A stretch of 7,938 nucleotides of DNA from an uncultured Ilumatobacter sp. (GTDB lineage: Bacteria; Actinomycetota; Acidimicrobiia; Acidimicrobiales; Ilumatobacteraceae): assembly GCA_937891565.1 (NCBI GenBank), contig CALAHA010000098.1:1-7938 (forward strand). The letters are read 5' to 3'. Shown piece by piece: positions 1-5,213 of this stretch. Each line of letters opens with the position of its first letter. Positions within the stretch are counted from its first letter, which is position 1. The position numbers and the translations under genes were made by a program. The notes beneath the pieces are model-generated. The model saw only the letters and a list, made by a program, of their open reading frames with translations, made no database searches and was not told where the DNA came from.

Positions 1-1
1 G

Positions 2-133
2 GTCAACTACGACGGTGGCGATGTCCGGCCCAACGCCGTACTGACCAAGCTGTCGGCGACCGGCACAGTCTGTATTTACACGTTGCGCGCAACGGATCTT
101 GTTGTTGACGTGAACGGTGCATTCGCGGCTGGC
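2..133 (+). repeat. C-terminal domain repeat, partial copy A (upstream gene)
   Basis: This is the last ~44 residues of one repeat unit, from SVNY-like (VNYDGGDVRPNAVLTK) to VDVNGAFAAG. It aligns base for base in register with 3092-3223 in the metallopeptidase gene, with scattered, mostly synonymous differences. Confidence 0.8.
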
Positions 134-520
134 TCCAGCTTCAGCTCAATCAACTCGGCACGGCTCCTCGAAACTCGCACTGGCCCGAACTTGAAGACCA
201 TCGATGGGGAGTCGCAAGGCCGAGGTCGCATCGGTGGGGGGCAGTTTGTGACCATCCAGGTGACTGGTCGAGCAGGAATCCCCGAGGGTGCCAGAGCGGC
301 GTCGTTGAATGTTGTGGCGATTTCTGCTGACGGGCCCGGCTATTTGACGGTGTATCCGTGTGATCAGCCTCGTCCGGTTCCGGCAGCGTCGGTCAACTAC
401 AACAGTGGTGATGTTCGGGCCAATGCTGCACTCACCAAATTGTCAGTGACTGGCACGGTCTGTATCTACACGTTGCGAGCCACCGACGTCGTCGTTGACG
501 TGAACGGCGCAATCACCTGA
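2..520 (+). CDS. 3' end of a secreted protein with tandem C-terminal xARLLETR/VVDVNG repeats (5' partial)
   Basis: The reading frame is open from the left edge to a TGA at 518-520, so only the last 172 residues are visible and the start lies outside the window. The visible part consists entirely of the same domain that ends the metallopeptidase gene downstream: the last ~44 residues of one copy, then one full copy of 128 residues. Each copy runs from a SxFxSxNxARLLETR opening through GIPEGA, LTVYPCD and VCIYTLRATD to VVDVNGA. Two cysteines per copy (in YPCD and VCIY) suggest an extracellular disulfide. The protein ends directly after the last repeat, with no LPXTG signal or membrane anchor. 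The N-terminal catalytic or binding part is not visible, so the function is unknown. It is probably secreted, by analogy with the next gene. Domains of this type occur at the C-termini of extracellular actinobacterial proteins; I know of no assigned function. Confidence 0.85.
   Translation, partial: VNYDGGDVRPNAVLTKLSATGTVCIYTLRATDLVVDVNGAFAAGSSFSSINSARLLETRTGPNLKTIDGESQGRGRIGGGQFVTIQVTGRAGIPEGARAASLNVVAISADGPGYLTVYPCDQPRPVPAASVNYNSGDVRANAALTKLSVTGTVCIYTLRATDVVVDVNGAIT
134..520 (+). repeat. C-terminal domain repeat, full copy B (upstream gene)
   Basis: This is a complete repeat unit of 128 residues plus stop. Its first half has diverged in sequence (TIDGESQGRGRIGGGQ in place of TTDGQFQGVGREGDGD). 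Its centre is almost identical to the copies in the next gene: by direct comparison 301-360 matches 3001-3060 at 58 of 60 bases. The mosaic of divergent and near-identical blocks suggests exchange between the two genes. Confidence 0.85.
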
Positions 521-682
521 GGTCGACTCCTCAATACTGGTGAGGTCTGGGTTCGACGAGCAGATTTGTCTGCCATCCAGCTGGTTTCTGTGAGCACGTA
601 AAAGTTAGAGACATATCATCGCCATTAAATCTGTTACTTTGTCGCCTGGCAGCCACCTGGCTGTTCATCGAGAGGCGGCAAT
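521..682 (+). promoter_or_regulatory. Intergenic region with AT-rich leader, palindrome and ribosome binding site of the metallopeptidase gene
   Basis: This is 162 bp between the two repeat-protein genes. The first ~43 bases resemble the region after the stop of the metallopeptidase gene. An AT-rich stretch at about 597-641 stands out from the GC-rich surroundings and is the likely promoter area. TATCAT at 614-619 is a possible -10 box, but no convincing -35 box lies at the right distance. A perfect inverted repeat CAGCCA-CC-TGGCTG occupies 650-663; it overlaps an 11-bp-spaced direct repeat of CCTGGC (645-650 and 656-661), so it could be an operator or a small 5' UTR hairpin. AGAGG at 671-675, seven bases before the ATG, is the likely Shine-Dalgarno sequence. 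Confidence 0.4.
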
Positions 683-3610
683 ATGTTTTCTGCAGAAACA
701 ATTCGTGCACGGAGCGTTCGTAACGGACTTGTCGGGGCAGCAATGTTGCTGGCGTCTGTTGTTGGGGTCGCTCCTGGAAACGCTGCCGCTGCCGACACGC
801 CGCAGCCGAATGCGGAACCGTTTGTTGATGTGTCTGCCGGGTCGGTCGGCCTTGCACGTGCCCAGGCAGGTGTGGCAGCGGCAAGTGGTCCTGATACTTC
901 TCGTGGGTTGAGTTTCAACCGTGCCGCGATGCGATCGGTGCTTGCTGATGCCCCGGACAATTCGAGGGGTGCCGGGTCGTTGGCCATTGATTTGCCGGCG
1001 CCTGATGGGTCGATGATGTCGTTCAATGTGTGGGAGTCAGCGGTCATGGCGCCCGAGTTGGCTGCCGCGTTCCCGGAGATCACGACGTACGCAGGACAGG
1101 GAGTTGACGATCCGGCTGCGACGATTGTTTTTGACGTGACTCCGCATGGTTTCCACGCCCAGATCCTGTCGCCGAGTGGCGCGTGGTATATCGATCCGGC
1201 TGCGATGGGCGACGACGTGGTGCACGAGAGTTTCTTCCGCTCCGATCGCGGCAGCCCGGAGCAGCCGTTCATCGAAGGCAATGCCATCAAGCTTGAAGTC
1301 GACCAACTCGAACAGCGAAGCCCGCAGGCGCGAGTCGCAGCGCGGTCAGGAACGCAACTCCGAACGCTGCGCACTGCTGTTTCGGCAACGGGGCCCTACA
1401 CCGCTCAAAACGGTGGCACCCGCTCATCCGCGCAGGCGGCGATCGTCACTGCGGTCAACCGTGTTTCAGGGATCTACGTCACCGAGATCTCCACCCGGCT
1501 CCAGCTCGTCGCGGGCAACGAGCAGCTGGTGTACGTGAGCAGCCTGAACGGATGCGTTGACGGCTCGAACAAAGACTGTGACCCGTTCGTCGATGGCAAC
1601 GACGACCTCGACACGAACCAGTCGGTGACCGACAGCCTTATTGGCGACGCCAACTATGACATCGGCCATGTGTTTACGACTGGATCCGGTTTGGCCGGGC
1701 TCGGTGTTGTCGGCGTTCCCGGCGAGAAGGCCAAAGGGACGACTGGTACTGGCTCTGCTGACGATGGGTTTTTCGTCGATTACGTGGCTCACGAGATGGG
1801 TCATCAGCTTGGTGGCAGCCACACGTTCAACGGGGTGAGCGGTGCCTGCACTGCAGAGACCGCGGCGGGCGACATCACGCTTCAAATTGAGCCGGGGAGT
1901 GGTTCGACGATCCAGGCCTACGCCGGGATTTGTGGTTTAGACGATCTGCAGCAAAAGAACGAAGGACAGCCGGGTGACGGTACGAACGCATCAGACCCCT
2001 ACTTCCACTCGCGTAGTTTTGATCAGATCATCGCCCACCTCGCCACAATCGTTGTGACCAAAACGGCAACGGGTAACAGCGTTCCGACCGTCAATGCCGG
2101 CTTGGATGTCACCATTCCGGCACAGACACCGTTCTTCTTGACAGCTGCTAGTAGCGATGCGGACGGCAACACGTTGACGTACAACTACGAGCAGCGTGAC
2201 GGCGGCACATTGTCGGCGCTCAACGATCCAGAGATCTCGGCTGGGCCGCTGTTCCGTTCGTTCTTGCCAACGACGTCGCGGACGTCGTTCTTCCCGCGTC
2301 TGTCTGAGGTTGCTGCTGGGAACACGAACCAGAATGGGTCGTGTGCTGCACCTGATGGCGGGAAGAGCAAGGCGTTGTGTTGGTCGCAGTTCTTGGTTCC
2401 GACCGGGACCTCGCGGGCAATGAACTTCCGTGCAACCGTGCGCGACAACTCAGCGGCTGGCGGTGGCGTCAATACTGACGACACGGTTGTCAATGTGGCC
2501 GGTGCGGCTGGCCCGTTTACGCTGACCGCTCCGAATGGCGGCGAGAGTCTTTCGGGTTCGACCACGGTGACATGGAATGTCGGCGGCACTGCCGGCGCAC
2601 CTGTCAGCGCGGCGACTGTCAGCATCCGGATGTCGACCGACGGAGGCTTGACCTTCCCGACCGAACTCCTTGCCAACACCGCGAACGACGGGTCGGCCGA
2701 GGTCTCGCTGTCCAAGTCGAGTAGCCGGGTGCGTCTGATGGTGCATTCGGGTGACTTCAAGAACGGCTCCGGGTTCTTCGATATTTCCGACGCGAACTTC
2801 ACCGCATCTGGCGATGGCACGACGACGCCGAGTTCTGGCTTCGAGTCGGTGAACCCGGCGCGTTTGCTTGAGACACGTATTGGTCCAAACTTGAAGACCA
2901 CTGATGGGCAGTTCCAAGGCGTTGGTCGGGAGGGCGATGGTGACACGATCGAGTTCCAGGTCACTGGTCGTGGCGGGATCCCTGAGGGTGCCGAAGCAGC
3001 GTCGTTGAACGTTGTGGCGATTTCTGCTGACGGGCCTGGCTATTTGACGGTGTATCCGTGTGATCAAGCTCGTCCGAAACCGGCGGCGTCGGTCAACTAC
3101 GACGGGGGCGATGTACGGCCCAACGCTGTGCTGACCAAGTTGTCGGTGACCGGCACGGTCTGTATCTACACGTTGCGTGCAACGGATCTTGTTGTTGATG
3201 TGAACGGCGCGTTCGCCGCTGGGTCTGGCTTCGAGTCGGTGAACCCGGCGCGTTTGCTTGAGACACGTATTGGTCCAAACTTGAAGACCACTGATGGGCA
3301 GTTCCAAGGCGTTGGTCGGGAGGGCGATGGTGACACGATCGAGTTCCAGGTCACTGGTCGTGGCGGGATCCCTGAGGGTGCCGAAGCAGCGTCGTTGAAC
3401 GTTGTGGCGATTTCTGCTGACGGGCCTGGCTATTTGACGGTGTATCCGTGTGACCAGGCTCGTCCGGATCCGGCAGCGTCGGTCAACTACAACGGTGGCG
3501 ATGTGCGGCCCAACGCTGTATTGACCAAGCTGTCGGTGACCGGCACGGTCTGTATTTACACCTTGCGAGCCACCGACATCGTCGTCGACGTAAACGGAGC
3601 ATTTTCCTGA
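683..3610 (+). CDS. Secreted reprolysin-like zinc metallopeptidase with two C-terminal tandem repeats
   Basis: This predicted extracellular metzincin protease has 975 residues. Residues 1-36/37 form a signal peptide: basic start, hydrophobic GLVGAAMLLASVVGV, AAA cleavage site. Residues ~38-210 match the usual propeptide of bacterial reprolysin-like enzymes (VMAPELAAAFPEI, TYAGQG, GFHAQILSP). The catalytic domain covers ~225-465, with NYDIGHVFTTG and the zinc site HEMGHQLGGSH: H370, E371 (catalytic base), H374, H380. The following EPGSGSTIQAYAGICG corresponds to the Met-turn segment, but the expected methionine is Gln411. Residues ~467-605 (VPTVNAG...DADGNTLTY) look like a PKD/cadherin-type spacer. 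Residues ~610-707 (APNGGESLSGSTTVTWNVGG) form an Ig/FN3-like domain common in this protease family. Residues 718-847 and 848-975 are two copies of the xARLLETR/VVDVNG domain, with cysteines at 793/827 and 923/957. The ATG at 683 is supported by AGAGG seven bases upstream and by an intact signal peptide. The substrate is unknown. Confidence 0.93.
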   Translation: MFSAETIRARSVRNGLVGAAMLLASVVGVAPGNAAAADTPQPNAEPFVDVSAGSVGLARAQAGVAAASGPDTSRGLSFNRAAMRSVLADAPDNSRGAGSLAIDLPAPDGSMMSFNVWESAVMAPELAAAFPEITTYAGQGVDDPAATIVFDVTPHGFHAQILSPSGAWYIDPAAMGDDVVHESFFRSDRGSPEQPFIEGNAIKLEVDQLEQRSPQARVAARSGTQLRTLRTAVSATGPYTAQNGGTRSSAQAAIVTAVNRVSGIYVTEISTRLQLVAGNEQLVYVSSLNGCVDGSNKDCDPFVDGNDDLDTNQSVTDSLIGDANYDIGHVFTTGSGLAGLGVVGVPGEKAKGTTGTGSADDGFFVDYVAHEMGHQLGGSHTFNGVSGACTAETAAGDITLQIEPGSGSTIQAYAGICGLDDLQQKNEGQPGDGTNASDPYFHSRSFDQIIAHLATIVVTKTATGNSVPTVNAGLDVTIPAQTPFFLTAASSDADGNTLTYNYEQRDGGTLSALNDPEISAGPLFRSFLPTTSRTSFFPRLSEVAAGNTNQNGSCAAPDGGKSKALCWSQFLVPTGTSRAMNFRATVRDNSAAGGGVNTDDTVVNVAGAAGPFTLTAPNGGESLSGSTTVTWNVGGTAGAPVSAATVSIRMSTDGGLTFPTELLANTANDGSAEVSLSKSSSRVRLMVHSGDFKNGSGFFDISDANFTASGDGTTTPSSGFESVNPARLLETRIGPNLKTTDGQFQGVGREGDGDTIEFQVTGRGGIPEGAEAASLNVVAISADGPGYLTVYPCDQARPKPAASVNYDGGDVRPNAVLTKLSVTGTVCIYTLRATDLVVDVNGAFAAGSGFESVNPARLLETRIGPNLKTTDGQFQGVGREGDGDTIEFQVTGRGGIPEGAEAASLNVVAISADGPGYLTVYPCDQARPDPAASVNYNGGDVRPNAVLTKLSVTGTVCIYTLRATDIVVDVNGAFS
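2834..3223 (+). repeat. C-terminal domain repeat, copy C (metallopeptidase, first)
   Basis: This is a 390 bp unit encoding 130 residues (718-847 of the protein). Bases 2834-3063 are identical to 3224-3453, synonymous positions included. From 3064 on, silent and replacement differences appear (ARPKP versus ARPDP, NYDGG versus NYNGG, ATDL versus ATDI). Confidence 0.95.
3224..3610 (+). repeat. C-terminal domain repeat, copy D (metallopeptidase, second)
   Basis: This is the second unit, in direct tandem with copy C at a 390 bp period and ending at the stop codon after VDVNGAFS. The first 230 bp are a perfect copy of the preceding unit. The remaining ~155 bp differ at scattered positions, mostly third codon positions. 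Confidence 0.95.
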
Positions 3611-3699
3611 GGCCGAGTTTGAAATATTGGTGAGGTCTTGGTTTGACCCGCAGGTGTGCTGCTGCGTTGCAGTTCCTGCGGGGCGATGCTCGAACGACA

Positions 3700-3743
3700 G
3701 AAACCCTCTACCTACAGAGAAAACGGTGGCCACGTAGGGTTTC
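3700..3743. terminator. Possible bidirectional terminator hairpin between the metallopeptidase gene and tRNA-Thr
   Basis: GAAACCCT (3700-3707) pairs perfectly with AGGGTTTC (3736-3743). After a one-base bulge, TAC pairs with GTA, extending the stem. The loop contains the palindrome GTGGCCAC. It lies 90 bp after the metallopeptidase stop and about 20 bp beyond the 3' end of the tRNA on the opposite strand, which suits a shared terminator between convergent units. Neither strand shows a real T-tract after the stem, so intrinsic termination is uncertain. Confidence 0.35.
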
Positions 3744-3761
3744 ACGCGATCGAGAATCCAG

Positions 3762-3834
<73 letters not shown>

Positions 3835-3869
3835 AATTCCGACTCGTTGCCAAGAAGGACGACACAAAT

Positions 3870-3897
3870 ATATCGGCCGAGGCCGGGTCAGCCTCGC
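3870..3897 (-). terminator. Terminator-like hairpin at the end of the CrtA-like gene
   Basis: On the - strand, CGAGGC (3896-3891) and GCCTCG (3883-3878) form a six-pair GC stem with a seven-base loop that contains the TGA stop. It is followed by the T-richer run GATATATTTGTG. The position fits a transcription stop for the CrtA-like gene that separates it from the tRNA 53 bp further on. The T-tract is interrupted, so this is moderate evidence only. Confidence 0.4.
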
Positions 3898-4589
3898 GGG
3901 GATTCGAGTGGGTCTCGACCGTCCCACGTCCCTGATGACTCGTACGGCTCGAATCGAGCAAACATTTCCTCCGCATACCAGTCGCCTGTGCGGGTCTCTT
4001 GGATCACCTGCTGATGCCTCGGCATCGAATACGCATAGGCCCGCGCCGCACCCATCGACTCCCACAAACTGAACGTTGCGAGCCGGCCCACCGGGGCCTC
4101 TCCGACACCGACGACATCGATCAGACCGGCTGCCGTGTGCAACTCGGCGTCGACCTCGACACCCGCCCGCCCGAACGCTTTCCACGAGGGCCGCCGCACA
4201 TTGGCCCGGGTGATGATCGCAATTGGCCCGGACCTGTCGCCCGGCTCAATGCCATCGAGCGGATTGATGCCGCGCCATGTGCCGTGCCCGCCGACCGCCT
4301 TCAAACGGACGTGCCAACTTTCGGCCGCACGTTGCCACCGCTTCGCAATGCGATGCGACGACATGAACCTGTCGAGGTCGGCTTCGCTCTCCCACACGGC
4401 GAACAGTGCCGTCCGCCGGAGGTCGGCGCTCGGCCCAGTGTTGTTGCCCTTGCCGCTCCCCATGAGCCGCCAAAAATGTAGGCCATCGACACGCGACATC
4501 GCAGGGCGATCAAGCCCGAGGCGTGCCAATGCGAACACGGCACGGCCCCGTCGTTCACGAATCAGGTGGAACGATGCGATGCGGGCCAT
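3888..4589 (-). CDS. CrtA-like (spheroidene monooxygenase family) protein
   Basis: This 233-residue soluble protein has no signal peptide or membrane segment. It matches my recollection of the CrtA family: an N-terminal LARLGLDRPAMSRVDGLHFW block (21-40), RLMGSGKGNN (41-50), ALFAVWES (61-68), SWHVRLKAVGGHGTW (91-105), GVGEAPVGRLATFSLWES (161-178) and FEPYESSGTWDGRDPL (213-228). Known CrtA enzymes are O2-dependent, reported haem-containing monooxygenases that add a keto group at C-2 of acyclic carotenoids such as spheroidene. The protein is an internal duplication: 61-85 resembles 171-196, and GTWRGINPL (103-111) resembles GTWDGRDPL (220-228), as expected for two ferredoxin-like halves. The start at 4589 is supported by family alignment and by GGCGGA just upstream. 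It is divergent from the PlsY-like gene and near the carotenoid operon, which supports a carotenoid role. The exact substrate is inferred, not shown. Confidence 0.75.
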   Translation of the reverse strand: MARIASFHLIRERRGRAVFALARLGLDRPAMSRVDGLHFWRLMGSGKGNNTGPSADLRRTALFAVWESEADLDRFMSSHRIAKRWQRAAESWHVRLKAVGGHGTWRGINPLDGIEPGDRSGPIAIITRANVRRPSWKAFGRAGVEVDAELHTAAGLIDVVGVGEAPVGRLATFSLWESMGAARAYAYSMPRHQQVIQETRTGDWYAEEMFARFEPYESSGTWDGRDPLESPRG

Positions 4590-4610
4590 GCATCCGCCAT
4601 GCTGTCAGCA
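4590..4610. promoter_or_regulatory. Very short divergent intergenic region (CrtA-like / PlsY-like)
   Basis: Only 21 bp separate the CrtA-like start (4589, - strand) from the preferred PlsY-like start (4611, + strand). With the alternative starts at 4599 or 4566 the gap shrinks further or the genes overlap. GGCGGA read on the - strand is a plausible ribosome binding site for the CrtA-like gene. No good Shine-Dalgarno sequence precedes any PlsY-like start, so that gene may have a leaderless message. Both promoters must lie inside the opposing coding sequence. Confidence 0.35.
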
Positions 4611-5213
4611 ATGAGTTCGTTCAGCACCACCTTCGTCGATGTTCTTATCGTCGTCGTGGTCGGCTACTTGCTCGGCTCAATCCCGGTCGCCAACCTCGTA
4701 GCACGCCGCCGTTCGGCAATCGACTTGCGCGAAGTCGGTGACCGCAACCCCGGATTCTGGAATGCACGCGAGACGCTCGGCAAATGGGCAGCGGTCCCGG
4801 TGTTCGTTGGCGACCTCGCCAAAGGCGCTGCGGCAGCAACCGTGGGTGTGTTGATTGCTGACCCCGGTGTGTGGGGAGTTGCCTACGTCGCCACTGGTGC
4901 AGCGATGATTGGTCACGCATTCCCAGTCTTCGCTCGATTCGTTGGCGGTCGCAGCATTCTGACGTTTGTCGGCGGCGCCGCCGCGTTTGCGTCGCTGTCG
5001 GTGGCAATCGGCGTCGGCGTGGTCCTTGTCGTATTCGCCATCACCCGGTCGTTTGTGTGGGGCTCGCGGGCCGGGATACTTGCGCTCCCATTCATCCATA
5101 TTGTGCTCGAGGGGCCATACCGGACCGCAGCGATGGGCGTGCTGATGACGATCATTGGCATTCGGTTTGCCATGGCCGCGCTGACTGATCGCAAGCGCGC
5201 CCCTCAGCCGTAG
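4611..5213 (+). CDS. Divergent PlsY-like membrane acyltransferase
   Basis: This polytopic membrane protein of 200 residues is the usual size of PlsY, the acyl-phosphate:glycerol-3-phosphate acyltransferase of phospholipid synthesis. Family landmarks are in order: hydrophobic VLIVVVVGYLLGSIP (11-25), DLREVGDRNPGFWN (38-51), DLAKG (68-72) and GHAFPVFARFVGGRS (101-115), then two or three more membrane spans. The first signature differs from the canonical GSGNxGATN, reading GDRNPGFWN, so the acceptor site is probably altered. ATG 4611 was chosen because it begins just before the first membrane span. ATG 4599 and GTG 4566 are in frame and possible, the latter overlapping the CrtA-like gene. It converges with the glycosyltransferase gene, overlapping it by 10 bp. 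Its place among carotenoid genes suggests acylation of a carotenoid glycoside as an alternative to glycerolipid synthesis; this is inference. Confidence 0.75.
   Translation: MSSFSTTFVDVLIVVVVGYLLGSIPVANLVARRRSAIDLREVGDRNPGFWNARETLGKWAAVPVFVGDLAKGAAAATVGVLIADPGVWGVAYVATGAAMIGHAFPVFARFVGGRSILTFVGGAAAFASLSVAIGVGVVLVVFAITRSFVWGSRAGILALPFIHIVLEGPYRTAAMGVLMTIIGIRFAMAALTDRKRAPQP

Noticed and set aside
521..682. Riboswitch upstream of the metallopeptidase (c-di-AMP or c-di-GMP type)
   Set aside because: I looked for the conserved core motifs of both classes and did not find them; only a short palindrome is present.
634..1374. Open frame on the - strand opposite the metallopeptidase N-terminus
   Set aside because: It is a shadow of the signal peptide and propeptide coding sequence, of low-complexity composition with no family motifs.
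2834..3610. Tandem repeats as a CRISPR array or minisatellite
   Set aside because: The units are 390 bp, in frame, without spacers, and encode a folded domain with conserved cysteines.
3725..3734. Palindrome GTGGCCAC as a separate regulatory site
   Set aside because: It is only eight bases long, lies in the loop of the larger hairpin, and is expected by chance in GC-rich DNA.
2450..3745. Long open frame on the - strand opposite the metallopeptidase repeats (431 codons)
   Set aside because: It is antisense to a clearly coding repeat region, and its own apparent repeats only mirror the sense-strand repeats. The protein shows no recognisable domain.
4135..4614. + strand open frames opposite the CrtA-like gene
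   Set aside because: The - strand frame has clear CrtA-family motifs and an internal duplication; the + strand frames have none.
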